64,000 bases of DNA from an uncultured Tenacibaculum sp. Lineage in GTDB: Bacteria; Bacteroidota; Bacteroidia; Flavobacteriales; Flavobacteriaceae. Shown here piece by piece: positions 1 through 8,342 of the stretch. The position numbers and the translations under genes are program-made. Where the stretch lies: the NCBI GenBank assembly GCA_947493285.1, contig CANLQH010000001.1, positions 496,001 through 560,000 of the forward strand. The letters run 5' to 3'. Numbering within the stretch: position 1 is the stretch's first letter; every line of letters begins with the position of its first letter. Below the pieces are notes generated by a model that saw only the letters and a list, made by a program, of their open reading frames with translations, did not search any database and was not told the DNA's origin.

Positions 1-2
1 AA

Positions 3-167
3 TATTTAGAAGATAATAATATTGAAATTTTATCTTCTGAATTTGAAAGAATTCCAACTACAACAACAAAACTTACAGAAGAGCAACAAGCTGATGTTGA
101 AAAGCTTTTAGAAAAACTAGAAGAAGACGATGATGTAAATAATGTTTATCACTCTTTAGAGATGTAA
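3..167 (+). CDS. yebC: YebC/PmpR-family transcriptional regulator, C-terminal fragment
   Basis: The open frame enters from the left edge and stops with TAA at 165-167, giving the last 54 residues. The segment SSEFERIPTTTTKLTEEQQ followed by an acidic helix and a terminal VYHSLEM matches the end of domain 3 of the YebC/TACO1 family, where the residues after a valine/proline-rich strand read ADVEKLLEKLEEDDDVNNVY. Members are cytosolic DNA- or ribosome-associated regulators of about 240 residues. The upstream part, and hence the start, lies outside the window. A strong hairpin follows at 195-222. The family call rests on the tail only. Confidence 0.8.
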   Translation, partial: YLEDNNIEILSSEFERIPTTTTKLTEEQQADVEKLLEKLEEDDDVNNVYHSLEM

Positions 168-194
168 TCAGCTTTAATCTTAAATAAAACTAAC

Positions 195-222
195 AAAACC
201 CTCTATTTAAATAGAGGGTTTT
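195..222 (+). terminator. Intrinsic terminator-like hairpin after yebC
   Basis: Perfect 28-base inverted repeat (14-base arms, AAAACCCTCTATTT and its complement) 27 bases after the yebC stop. The arms meet without a spacer, so the central bases form the loop. The following T run is short (TTTTATCTT). Confidence 0.75.
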
Positions 223-545
223 ATCTTACACAATTCTTAAAATCAGTTAATTAACTTATAATTTTTAGTTAAACAAGGTGCAAACATGTAACATAACTAC
301 ATGAAATACTGTCTATTAAGCATAACCACCTAAAACTATTTATTATGATAAGCAACAGAACAATTAGAAGATTAAAAAATTTAACCGCACATTCTAAAAA
401 AATAATTTGGAATAGCAGAAGAAATTATAATCACAGATATAGAATTACATTATTTAGTTAACCAAGTAGTATTTTGTTTTACATGTAAGCGTTTTAAGTT
501 GATTTAATTATTCAGTTTATCATAATTATAGTACAAATAAACTCC
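223..545. other. Gene-poor spacer between yebC and the VWA gene
   Basis: Apart from the tiny ORF at 345-461 this AT-rich stretch holds no recognisable gene. An inverted repeat CATGTA-N7-TACATG lies at 285-303, and ACATGTAA recurs at 284-291 and 481-488. No clear TTG/TAnnTTTG promoter was found. Nothing resembling tRNA or a known RNA was recognised. Confidence 0.5.
345..461 (+). CDS. Possible basic micro-protein (38 aa)
   Basis: ATG to TAA frame of 38 codons in an otherwise empty 400-base spacer. The product is strongly basic (about 11 Arg/Lys plus 2 His) with no hydrophobic segment, beginning MISNRTIRRLKN and ending HRYRITLFS. No good ribosome binding site or consensus promoter is visible upstream, so translation is uncertain. 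In size and charge it resembles the 45-codon frame at 31417-31554, whose C-terminus is also YR-rich, but the sequences do not align convincingly. It could be chance, a micro-protein, or part of a non-coding transcript. Confidence 0.25.
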   Translation: MISNRTIRRLKNLTAHSKKIIWNSRRNYNHRYRITLFS

Positions 546-572
546 AAAAAAAATCCAGCAATTGCTGGATTT
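546..572 (-). terminator. Terminator of the VWA/TonB-plug gene
   Basis: Stem AAATCCAGCA / TGCTGGATTT (551-560 and 563-572) with a two-base spacer. Read on the minus strand it is followed by eight T residues, six bases beyond the stop of the gene at 579-2618. Confidence 0.85.
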
Positions 573-578
573 TCTATT

Positions 579-2618
579 TTATAATGATTTTACTAACCTA
601 ACAAACTCTTTTCTATATCCATTTTCATCATTCAAGCTCCCAGAATTCGCAAGTTTTAAAACATCTTTCTTTTTTGCATTATTCGTAAATGCTGATTTTT
701 TTAATTGCATTCCGAACAAAGCGACTGAGGCTATAAATTTCATATCATCTGATGCATCTATAGTTACATCCTTCATTACTTTTACAATCTCTTTACTTAC
801 ACTTTTAGATGGTTCTTTATACCTAAACTTTACCGTTAGCAATTCCTCGTTATACTTATCCTGATTATTATTTTTTGTATACTTTAATTTAGGAATGTTT
901 TTTAAATATTTACTTTCTACCCCTACAGGAACTACTTCATATAGTGCAGTAACAGTATGCCCACTACCTAACTCTCCTGCATCTTTAGTATCATCAACAA
1001 AATCCTCATCGTTTAACAAACGGTTTTCATAGCCTATTAATCGATATGCTTGTACTTTTTTAGGATTAAACTCTACTTGAATTTTAACATCTTTCGCTAT
1101 TGTAAATAGCGTTCCTCCGAATTCTTTACCAAACACTTTTTGCGCTTCTTGCATAGTATCTATATAAGCATGATTTCCGTTACCCTTATCTGCTAAAATT
1201 TCTAACTTATCATCTTTATAATTACCATAACCAAACCCTAACACTGATAAAAACACCCCTGATTTTCTTTTTTCTTCAATCAACTCCTCCATTGCTTTAT
1301 TACTAGAAGCGCCAACATTAAAATCACCATCTGTTGCCAAAATAACGCGGTTATTTCCGTTTTTAACAAAATTCTTTTTTGCTAATTTATATGCTAATTC
1401 TATACCTCTACCTCCTGCCGTAGAACCTCCTGCTTCTAAATTATCTAAGGCTTTTAAAATTCTGTCTTTATTGTTTCCATTCGTAGGTTTTAATACAACT
1501 CCAGCGGCTCCAGCATACACAACGATAGACACCTTATCTTTTTCTCTTAATTGATTTGTTAATAATTTAAAAGCCTTTTTTGATAGTGGTAATTTATTTG
1601 ATGCACCCATTGATCCAGAAACATCAATTAAAAAAATTAGATTAGATGCTGGTAAATTTTCTTGTTTATACTCTTTTCCTTGCAAACCAATTCTAACCAA
1701 TTTTGTATTGCTATTCCAAGGTGTTTTTACCAATTCAGTATTAATAGAAAAAGGATGTTCGTCTTGTGGCTGCGGATAATTATAATCGAAATAATTAATC
1801 ATCTCTTCTATTTTAACAGCATCTGACGGTATTTTTTGTCCATTATTAATCATTCTTCTAATATTACTGTAAGAAGCCTTATCAACATCAATAGAAAAAG
1901 TTGACAATGGTGAAGTATTTACATTTTTAAATTGGTTTTCATAAATTCTTGCATAAGCATCTTCATCCTCAATTCTATAATTACCCTTCTTTGTTGTAAT
2001 TACAATACAACCATTTTTAGCTGATTCTCCAAAAAACCTTTTTGCTTTATCCGACTTATAAATATTAACACTTTCTATTTCTTTGCTATCTATCTTCTTA
2101 AGAATAGAATTATAATTAGATTTTACAGGAACTCCATCTACAATATATAATGGTACTTTTTTATTAGGATTACAACGAGAACAGTTTGTCCCTCTTATTC
2201 TAATATTTTTATTTGCAGAAGAAACTCCTTGTAACTGATTACTTATTTTTTGATGCAACTTATTTACCTTTTTAGACTTTCTTGTAGAGCGACTAGAGAT
2301 TCCATAGCCCGCTACAATCACTTCATCTAAAACAGCATCTGCATTCATTAGAACATTTATAGTGGTCTTGTTTTTTATTTTAACTTCAGTAGTTTTCATT
2401 CCAACAAATGAAAAAACCAAAGTAGATTTTTCAGATACTTTTAATGAGTACTTTCCATCAAAATCAGTTTCAGTTCCATTGGTAGTTCCTTTTTCTAAGA
2501 CTGTTACTCCTGGTAAAGGTCCTGATTCATCAGAAACAACACCTGAGATTGTTTTAGTTTGTCCATTCAATATTAACACACTGAATAATAAAATTGTAAA
2601 AGTTAGTTTTTTAAACAT
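579..2618 (-). CDS. Secreted VWA protein with carboxypeptidase-like, TonB-plug-like and YfbK C-terminal domains
   Basis: 679 residues. Signal peptide about 1-20 ending LILNGQ; a carboxypeptidase-D regulatory-like beta-sandwich at about 23-95; the characteristic DEVIVAGYG link; a TonB-plug-like segment at about 135-213 (IRIRGTNC, PLYIVDGVPV, ITTKKGN); a vWF-A N-terminal conserved block near 235-285; a VWA domain at about 325-490 whose MIDAS motif is DVSGSMG (332-338); and a YfbK-type C-terminal domain (DUF3520) to the end. No outer-membrane barrel follows the plug, so this is not a receptor. Predicted to be exported and to bind ligand or protein through a metal-dependent VWA site. Its role is unknown. 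A Cys pair (NCSRCNP) in the plug is unusual. The gene stands alone with its own terminator. Confidence 0.85.
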   Translation of the reverse strand: MFKKLTFTILLFSVLILNGQTKTISGVVSDESGPLPGVTVLEKGTTNGTETDFDGKYSLKVSEKSTLVFSFVGMKTTEVKIKNKTTINVLMNADAVLDEVIVAGYGISSRSTRKSKKVNKLHQKISNQLQGVSSANKNIRIRGTNCSRCNPNKKVPLYIVDGVPVKSNYNSILKKIDSKEIESVNIYKSDKAKRFFGESAKNGCIVITTKKGNYRIEDEDAYARIYENQFKNVNTSPLSTFSIDVDKASYSNIRRMINNGQKIPSDAVKIEEMINYFDYNYPQPQDEHPFSINTELVKTPWNSNTKLVRIGLQGKEYKQENLPASNLIFLIDVSGSMGASNKLPLSKKAFKLLTNQLREKDKVSIVVYAGAAGVVLKPTNGNNKDRILKALDNLEAGGSTAGGRGIELAYKLAKKNFVKNGNNRVILATDGDFNVGASSNKAMEELIEEKRKSGVFLSVLGFGYGNYKDDKLEILADKGNGNHAYIDTMQEAQKVFGKEFGGTLFTIAKDVKIQVEFNPKKVQAYRLIGYENRLLNDEDFVDDTKDAGELGSGHTVTALYEVVPVGVESKYLKNIPKLKYTKNNNQDKYNEELLTVKFRYKEPSKSVSKEIVKVMKDVTIDASDDMKFIASVALFGMQLKKSAFTNNAKKKDVLKLANSGSLNDENGYRKEFVRLVKSL

Positions 2619-2805
2619 AGCTTATCGTTTTAAAGTTTAGAGTAAATCTATAGTTAACCACTTTTATATAAAACCATAAATGAGTGAAGTGACCTTTTAA
2701 ACAAGTAAAACAACTATTTTATTTAGTAACCTTATTAATTAAATTTTATCGGTAAATCACATTAATAACTGCGGATATCCCCTTTTAAATCAATAAATAC
2801 AATTA

Positions 2806-2813
2806 TAATTTTG
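2806..2813 (+). promoter_or_regulatory. Putative -7 element for the gene at 2833
   Basis: TAATTTTG fits the Bacteroidota TAnnTTTG -7 element and lies 20 bases before the ATG at 2833. No TTG was seen at the expected -33 spacing, so the call is moderate. Confidence 0.45.
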
Positions 2814-2832
2814 TTGTAGAAAAAATGGAATT

Positions 2833-3111
2833 ATGATAGAAACTGTTTTTAAAGCTTTAGTGTTTAGAACTAAATATATTGAAGTAGATAATTTTATTAA
2901 TGAAATAGCCGAAGAGAATCCAAATATTGAAGATGCTCACAATCAAGTAAAAGAGTCTTTAATAAAACTTGTTTTATACAAATTTATAAGCATTAAAGAA
3001 AAAGCGCCTAAAGGAAGTTATGTTTTTAAAGAGCATAACTTTTATAAAGCTAGAGAAGTTGGAAGTATTGAAACATGGTTAGAACAGCAAAGGCACTATC
3101 AAGAAGCATAA
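2833..3111 (+). CDS. Small conserved-looking protein of unknown function (92 aa)
   Basis: Not recognised. 92 residues, soluble, no signal peptide, with helical heptad-like stretches (INEIAEENPNIEDAHNQVKES). The ATG follows a TAnnTTTG element by 20 bases, and a purine-rich AGAAAAAATGGAA stretch could serve as ribosome binding site. The last 13 bases overlap the 3' end of menE in tail-to-tail orientation, so the two stops are intertwined, which leaves little room for a terminator. The reading frame is unbroken and has normal codon use for the region, supporting a real gene. Confidence 0.7.
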   Translation: MIETVFKALVFRTKYIEVDNFINEIAEENPNIEDAHNQVKESLIKLVLYKFISIKEKAPKGSYVFKEHNFYKAREVGSIETWLEQQRHYQEA

Positions 3112-4160
3112 CATTTTTTTAATGTTTCTGTTCGCTGAATTTTCTTTGTTTCAGTTTCGATAAACGCATCAATAAAATAAACTTGCTTTGGTGTTTCGTA
3201 TTTAGTCAAGCTTTCTGTTTTACTAAAATCAATTAATTGCTGCTCCCCTTCCACTACTAAAACTAATCGCTCTCCTAAAACTTCATCTTGTACACCAGCT
3301 ACAAAAAAACGATTTGAGATTAGTGCTGATAATTTTTCTTCAATCTTTTCTGGATGTAATTTCACACCTCCTGAATTTATCACATTATCAAAACGTCCAA
3401 GCCATTCAAATGCTGTTTTAGAAACTATTTTTACAACATCGTTGGTTATAACTTTTTCTTCTGACAATTTAGGAGCTTCAATCACCAAACAATTACGCTT
3501 ATCTTGGTAGATCTCTATATCCGATAAAACTTTGTAATGAAACGCCGAAACAAGTTCTGCTTGAGGAATATTATTTAGTTTTTTTACAGCTATATGCGTT
3601 ATGGTTTCTGTCATTCCGTAAGTAGCATATATCTTAGTAGAAACATTTTGAATAGCATCAATTAAGTCGTTTGAAACTACCCCTCCACCAACAATTAACT
3701 GCTTCAGTTTATATAATTCACCTAATGAATTTCTTAGCTGTAACGGAACCATTGCTGAAAAATCATAATGCTTTTCCAAATCTTTTAACGGATTTGAAAT
3801 AGCACCAACAATATCAAGTTTCCACCCCAAAGTTAAAGCTCTTACCAACATCATTTTACCCGCGATATAATCGGTAGACAAACATAATAACGCAGTTGTG
3901 TTTTCTTTCAATTTGAAAAACTTACCTGTAGCCAATGCAGAATTGACCATAAACTCTTTTTTCAATTGAATTAATTTTGGTTTACCTGTAGACCCTGAAG
4001 TTTGTACAATTACAAAATCATCATTATTAAACCAATCTGACAGAAATGCGAATACTGAATCATTAATTTCTTTAGAGAACTTTAAAAGATCCTCTTTAGT
4101 TGTAAATGAAGTATCGTTTAATTTAAAACTTTTATGAAAACTATTATTCTTCAATAACAA
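3099..4160 (-). CDS. menE: O-succinylbenzoate--CoA ligase
   Basis: Activates o-succinylbenzoate with ATP and CoA in menaquinone synthesis. It is a 353-residue ANL-superfamily enzyme, short as in other Bacteroidota. The phosphate-binding loop QTSGSTGKPK is at about 53-62, the YGMTET motif at about 181-186, the hinge GRFDNVINSGGVKLHPEKIE at about 256-275, and a late Lys in KKIQR is the likely adenylation lysine. It is the last gene of the menA-menC-menE operon. Its start overlaps the upstream CPBP gene by 17 bases, so translational coupling is likely. Function is well supported by motifs plus the adjacent menC and menA. Confidence 0.9.
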   Translation of the reverse strand: MLLKNNSFHKSFKLNDTSFTTKEDLLKFSKEINDSVFAFLSDWFNNDDFVIVQTSGSTGKPKLIQLKKEFMVNSALATGKFFKLKENTTALLCLSTDYIAGKMMLVRALTLGWKLDIVGAISNPLKDLEKHYDFSAMVPLQLRNSLGELYKLKQLIVGGGVVSNDLIDAIQNVSTKIYATYGMTETITHIAVKKLNNIPQAELVSAFHYKVLSDIEIYQDKRNCLVIEAPKLSEEKVITNDVVKIVSKTAFEWLGRFDNVINSGGVKLHPEKIEEKLSALISNRFFVAGVQDEVLGERLVLVVEGEQQLIDFSKTESLTKYETPKQVYFIDAFIETETKKIQRTETLKKCYAS

Positions 4161-5061
4161 CTGGTTTTTCTATTCTTCCAAATAGTTTTTCTTTCCAGTT
4201 TTTCCAACCATATTTTTTTGATAATAGTAAAAGATATAATGGATATACAACAAAAACTGGAAGCATCATTAACAACAACAAACTAGGCTCCGAATGATCG
4301 ATAAATAAAGCATCAGTTTGAAAAACTGCCCAATTAGAAGCAACCAATGTTGCTGCAACAATATTATTAATAGCATGAATACCTAAAACCAATTCCGTTC
4401 CTTCATCCATTAAAGTAATAATACCAAATAAGAAACCTGTGCCAATATAAAACACCATAATACCAGAACCTAATTTAGTTACTTCTGGGTTTAAAATATG
4501 CATTACCCCAAAAAGTACTGAAGTAATAATTAAAGGTAGCCATCTATTTTTTGCTAAGATTCCGATTCCTTGCATTAAATATCCTCTAAATAATAATTCT
4601 TCTAATGATGTTTGTATAGGAATTAATAACAACGAAATTAACAGTAAAAAGAAAAAAGGACCTGCCTTAAAATTCCAAACATAATCTTCGGGAGTTAAAA
4701 AATATCCTATAGACAAAAATGCTATAGATATAATTCCCCAAGAAAAGAAACCATAAAAAAATCGTTTCCAATCTACTTTGTTCCTACTTGTTATTAGGGA
4801 TTTTATTGAACGCTGATGTAGAAACTTAACAAGGAGAAATAACAACACCAATAAAACTGCAAAAGGAATTAAATTTTCGATTAAAAAAATGTTTTTATCT
4901 CCTTTAAAATCTTCCGTTTCATTTATCAATTCATCATATACTTCAGGCATTAAAAAATAAACCATGAAATTTAAAATAAACGGAGACATTACAACAAGTG
5001 TAGTAATTAACCATCTCCAAAATTGATTCTCACCTTTGTATGCTTGCTGTATAAAATTCAT
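4144..5061 (-). CDS. CPBP-family intramembrane glutamic protease
   Basis: 305 residues with about seven to eight hydrophobic segments. The catalytic signature of the CPBP/Abi (Rce1-like) family is present: EELLFRG (Glu-Glu near 154-155 and Arg 159), FGVMHILN (His near 188) and GIHAINN (His near 228). It sits inside the menaquinone operon between menC and menE, 3 bases after menC's upstream neighbour boundary and overlapping menE by 17 bases. Nothing in the sequence links it to quinone chemistry. It probably cleaves membrane proteins or peptides in the inner membrane, substrate unknown. Confidence 0.85.
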   Translation of the reverse strand: MNFIQQAYKGENQFWRWLITTLVVMSPFILNFMVYFLMPEVYDELINETEDFKGDKNIFLIENLIPFAVLLVLLFLLVKFLHQRSIKSLITSRNKVDWKRFFYGFFSWGIISIAFLSIGYFLTPEDYVWNFKAGPFFFLLLISLLLIPIQTSLEELLFRGYLMQGIGILAKNRWLPLIITSVLFGVMHILNPEVTKLGSGIMVFYIGTGFLFGIITLMDEGTELVLGIHAINNIVAATLVASNWAVFQTDALFIDHSEPSLLLLMMLPVFVVYPLYLLLLSKKYGWKNWKEKLFGRIEKPVVIEE

Positions 5062-5064
5062 ATC

Positions 5065-6102
5065 TTATAATTTAAAATCCCACTTTTTATTATTGCTATA
5101 CCCTAAACTTCCATTTAATACTTCTAATGGACTCTCAAAATTATTGGTAAATAAACTACCTGTTCCTAAACCTTGTGGCAACGGATTACCTAAAGTGAAA
5201 GTCCATTGAGCAATAGCATTTAAACCAATATTACTTTCTAAAGCAGAAGTTATCCAGTTATCAGCTCCTTGTTTTTTGGCAATTTCTATCCATTCTTGAC
5301 TTCCTTTAAAGCCTCCTACTAAACTTGGTTTTAAAATAATGTATTGTGGTTTAATCGTATCAATACATTTCTCTTTATCATCTGATGAAAATACACCTAT
5401 CAACTCTTCATCTAAAGCTATTGGCAACGGAGTCTTTTCACATAAACTTGCCATTTCTTGCCATTGCCCTTGTTTAATCGGTTGCTCGATAGAATGCATT
5501 TCTAATTCTGACAACCTTTCAAGCTTTTCTAAAGCATTACTTGGCGTGAACGCTCCGTTTGCGTCAACTCTTAATTCTATTTCTTTCGGCGAAAACTCTT
5601 TTCTAATAGATTTAAGTAGATTGATTTCTGTATCAAAATCAATCGCACCTATTTTCATTTTTATACAAGTAAAACCTGCTGATAATTTTTCTCTAATTTG
5701 GTTTTTCATGAAGTCCTTATCTCCCATCCAAATTAATCCATTAATAAAAATACTTTCTTTACTTTTTGTAAAATCAGAAGGAAATAACTCGAAAGGATTC
5801 TCTGATTCTAATGATAAAAAAGCTTGTTCTAACCCAAATTGAATAGACGGGAAGCGAATCGATTCAGATAACAAAACCTCTAAACCTGAATTAATATTTT
5901 TACAAATCCATTTTAGTTTTTCTTCATAATCTGGTCTATCATCTGCGCTTAAACCTCTAAACAAACCACACTCTCCATAACCTTGTTTACCATCTTTTTC
6001 AAGAACTATAAACCACGTTTCTTTGGTTCTTAAAACTCCGCGAGATGTTCCGCTTGCTTGCTTAAAATTTAAAATATATTTATGGTAGGTTGCTCTAATC
6101 AA
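5065..6102 (-). CDS. menC: O-succinylbenzoate synthase
   Basis: Enolase-superfamily enzyme that dehydrates SHCHC to o-succinylbenzoate in menaquinone synthesis. In the 345 residues the barrel residues are visible: KMKIG (catalytic Lys near 148/150), VDANGAF (metal Asp near 180), SIEQPI (Glu near 206), ALDEE (Asp near 231) and ILKPSLVGG (Lys near 258). The N-terminal capping domain includes GYGECGLFRGLS. It overlaps the upstream SRPBCC gene by 4 bases and ends 3 bases before the CPBP start. Operon context with menA and menE supports the specific assignment over other enolase-family racemases. Confidence 0.92.
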   Translation of the reverse strand: MIRATYHKYILNFKQASGTSRGVLRTKETWFIVLEKDGKQGYGECGLFRGLSADDRPDYEEKLKWICKNINSGLEVLLSESIRFPSIQFGLEQAFLSLESENPFELFPSDFTKSKESIFINGLIWMGDKDFMKNQIREKLSAGFTCIKMKIGAIDFDTEINLLKSIRKEFSPKEIELRVDANGAFTPSNALEKLERLSELEMHSIEQPIKQGQWQEMASLCEKTPLPIALDEELIGVFSSDDKEKCIDTIKPQYIILKPSLVGGFKGSQEWIEIAKKQGADNWITSALESNIGLNAIAQWTFTLGNPLPQGLGTGSLFTNNFESPLEVLNGSLGYSNNKKWDFKL

Positions 6103-6623
6103 TTTTTCTCTACAGCTTCTTTAAATTTATTCATATAACTTAAGCTCAAGTCCTTAAGCGAGCCTTTAAAATATGGAAGTAAACATCCCATTAAAAAAGA
6201 CTTACTATTTACCGAACAATGTTGCACTACTTTTGTACTATTACCATTGGCAATAAAATTATAGTCGTCAACTTTTATCATTTGATCAGAATCGAATTGA
6301 AAAGTCATTTTTTTATTTGGTATATAATCAATGATCTTTTCTATCATCTCTATTTCTTGCCCTTGATTTGTAACTACCATTTTATAAGTGCTACCAATAA
6401 TCCCTTCTTTTTCCTCTATTGGATCGATAGATTTAACTTCTGGCAACCATTTTTTCATTAAATCCACATTCTGAAAATCTTCAAAAACCTTTTCAATTGG
6501 CTTGTTAATTTCAACTTCGGCTGTATATTTTACATCTGTAACGATTAATCCCGTTAGCAAGAACATTACAATTAATGCGGTTACAATTCCTAAAACTATT
6601 TTTACCGCTTTCATATTTCTCAT
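6099..6623 (-). CDS. Membrane-anchored SRPBCC (polyketide cyclase/START-like) protein
   Basis: 174 residues. One N-terminal hydrophobic helix at about 8-27 is followed by a START-like domain beginning YTAEVEINKPIEKVFEDFQN, typical of the SRPBCC ligand-binding fold. There are no catalytic residues that define a reaction. It overlaps the metallo-hydrolase stop (ATGA) and menC, so it is a translationally coupled member of the menaquinone operon. Role unknown: it could bind a hydrophobic intermediate, but that is inference from position only. A second ATG at codon 4 is an alternative start. Confidence 0.75.
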   Translation of the reverse strand: MRNMKAVKIVLGIVTALIVMFLLTGLIVTDVKYTAEVEINKPIEKVFEDFQNVDLMKKWLPEVKSIDPIEEKEGIIGSTYKMVVTNQGQEIEMIEKIIDYIPNKKMTFQFDSDQMIKVDDYNFIANGNSTKVVQHCSVNSKSFLMGCLLPYFKGSLKDLSLSYMNKFKEAVEKN

Positions 6624-7297
6624 ATAGTTATTGATTTTCCTATTTCTAAAATAGTTAATTCTTTATTAGCTTTCGAAAATTGACTTTTTGCGACTTCTGT
6701 ATCTATTTCAATCGGCGGAAATGTATTAAAATGACATCCGATTACTTTATTGCATTCAACCAAATCAGCTGCAATAATTGCATCGTCAATCCCCATAGTA
6801 AAGTTATCTCCAATAGGGAAAATGGATGCTGTTAATTTTATACTCATCGGAATCAATTTCATATCCATAGTTACCGCAGTATCACCAGCAATATATAATG
6901 ATTGCTCTCCCGATGTAATTACGAATCCTCCAGGTTGCCCACCATAGCTTCCATCGGCAAAAGATGAAGTATGAATTGCATTTACGTATTTAGCAGAAAA
7001 AGCATCCGTTTTAAAAGTTCCTCCGTGGTTAACTGGGTGTCCCTTTAAATTTTTAGCTCCGTAGTACATAACAATTTCATAATTTGAAATTATGGTTGCT
7101 CCTGTACGTTCCGCAATCACCTCAACATCTAAAACATGATCTTGATGTGCATGTGTTAGTAAAATATAATCAGCTTTAACATCATTAATATTAATGTGCG
7201 ATGCTAATGGATTTCCAGTAATAAATGGATCAACCAATAAATGTGTTCCGTTTATTTCGATACCAAAACAAGCATGACCGTAAAATGTAATGTTCAT
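6620..7297 (-). CDS. UPF0173-family metallo-beta-lactamase-fold hydrolase
   Basis: 225 residues, the usual length of UPF0173 metal-dependent hydrolases. The sequence opens with a short HACFGIEINGTHLLVDPF segment as in the family, has the zinc motif HAHQDH at about 49-54, and carries YIAGDTAVTMDM with the bridging Asp. A further CHFNTFPPI near the C-terminus supplies a His. It lies between menA (27-base gap) and the SRPBCC gene (ATGA overlap). Substrate unknown. Confidence 0.85.
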   Translation of the reverse strand: MNITFYGHACFGIEINGTHLLVDPFITGNPLASHININDVKADYILLTHAHQDHVLDVEVIAERTGATIISNYEIVMYYGAKNLKGHPVNHGGTFKTDAFSAKYVNAIHTSSFADGSYGGQPGGFVITSGEQSLYIAGDTAVTMDMKLIPMSIKLTASIFPIGDNFTMGIDDAIIAADLVECNKVIGCHFNTFPPIEIDTEVAKSQFSKANKELTILEIGKSITI

Positions 7298-7324
7298 ATT
7301 ATTTAAAGTTGGTTTCTATGCAAT

Positions 7325-8284
7325 TTACAAAACTTGACCTAGTCCGAAAAGAATTGAAAATAAAAATGTACTTAATGCCACCTTTTTTAACTCTCCATCT
7401 AACATCGCTTCTTCTTTGTTTTTATAGACAAAAATTAAATGTTTTAATAGAGGTAAATAAGCAATTATAAACAAAAATTGATATGGTGATTTATAGTTAA
7501 TCACCACATACAACATCGCAAATAAAAATGAAGCTATAATTAAATTATACTGGTACACTTTTCCAAATACTGCCCCCATTTTTACTACTAAAGTGTTTTT
7601 ACCAGATTTAGCATCATTTACACGATCTCGCATATTATTTAAATTCAACACAGCTGTACTTAACAATCCAATTGTAAAAGCTGGTAGAAAAATGGTAAAA
7701 TTTAATTCTTTAGTGTATAAAAAATAAGTTCCTACAACTGCAAGTAAACCAAAGAATACAAATACAAACACATCTCCAAACCCGCTATAACCATAAGCAG
7801 ATTTACCTACAGTATATTTTATTGCTGCTATGATAGAGGCAACCCCTAATCCGAAGAAAATTACTGAGTATAAAAAGTTATCTTTTCCAAAAGCTACATA
7901 AATAAGTAATAAAGCTATCACTAAAGTTATCACTCCAGTTATAATCATTGCAGATTTCATTTGCTTTGGAGTAATAGCTCCTGAAGACACCATACGTGCT
8001 TCTCCTTCCCGATTATCATCAGTTCCTTTTACACCATCTCCATAATCATTTGCAAAGTTTGATAATACTTGAAATCCAATGGTTGTTAAAATTGCTAACC
8101 AGAAAATTGAAGATTGAAAAATTGTAGGACAACCAACACAACAAATGAACGTAAAAGTTCCTTCTAAGTCCAAAACCAATTGCTTATAATAGTCTTGATT
8201 TCCTAAAAAAGCTCCAATAATAATTCCTGAAACAGATAAAGGTAAGGTTCTTAAACGAGCCGCTTTTATAAAGTTTTTAATCAT
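7325..8284 (-). CDS. menA: 1,4-dihydroxy-2-naphthoate polyprenyltransferase
   Basis: UbiA-family membrane enzyme that prenylates DHNA to demethylmenaquinone. 319 residues and about eight to nine hydrophobic segments. The first aspartate motif NFANDYGDGVKGTDD is at about 76-90, and the second lies in NLNNMRDRVNDAKSGK. The leader AARLRTLPLS is typical of MenA. Oddity: the loop between TM1 and TM2 (about 30-60) is long and contains a CCVGC cluster at 48-52 that I do not recall from the family. The frame is intact. It is the first gene of the men operon, with the terminator of the preceding Fe-S genes directly upstream. Confidence 0.9.
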   Translation of the reverse strand: MIKNFIKAARLRTLPLSVSGIIIGAFLGNQDYYKQLVLDLEGTFTFICCVGCPTIFQSSIFWLAILTTIGFQVLSNFANDYGDGVKGTDDNREGEARMVSSGAITPKQMKSAMIITGVITLVIALLLIYVAFGKDNFLYSVIFFGLGVASIIAAIKYTVGKSAYGYSGFGDVFVFVFFGLLAVVGTYFLYTKELNFTIFLPAFTIGLLSTAVLNLNNMRDRVNDAKSGKNTLVVKMGAVFGKVYQYNLIIASFLFAMLYVVINYKSPYQFLFIIAYLPLLKHLIFVYKNKEEAMLDGELKKVALSTFLFSILFGLGQVL

Positions 8285-8295
8285 TTTTATTCCAT

Positions 8296-8323
8296 AAAAA
8301 AAGGAAGAGTAATTCTTCCTTTT
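8296..8323 (-). terminator. Terminator of the amiC-mlaD-Fe-S protein operon
   Basis: Stem AAAGGAAGA / TCTTCCTTT with a 5-base loop, followed on the minus strand by a T run. It lies between the Fe-S gene (stop at 8343) and menA, separating the two transcription units. Confidence 0.8.
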
Positions 8324-8342
8324 ATTTTTAAGTTATATACTC

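Noticed and set aside
285..303. CATGTA-N7-TACATG as a regulatory operator
   Set aside because: Short palindrome in AT-rich DNA with no promoter or confirmed gene nearby; could easily be chance.
579..2618. TonB-dependent receptor
   Set aside because: Only a plug-like segment is present; the rest is VWA and DUF3520 with no barrel.
7325..8284. Frameshift or pseudogene in menA because of the odd CCVGC loop
   Set aside because: The frame is continuous, both aspartate motifs and all expected membrane segments are present.
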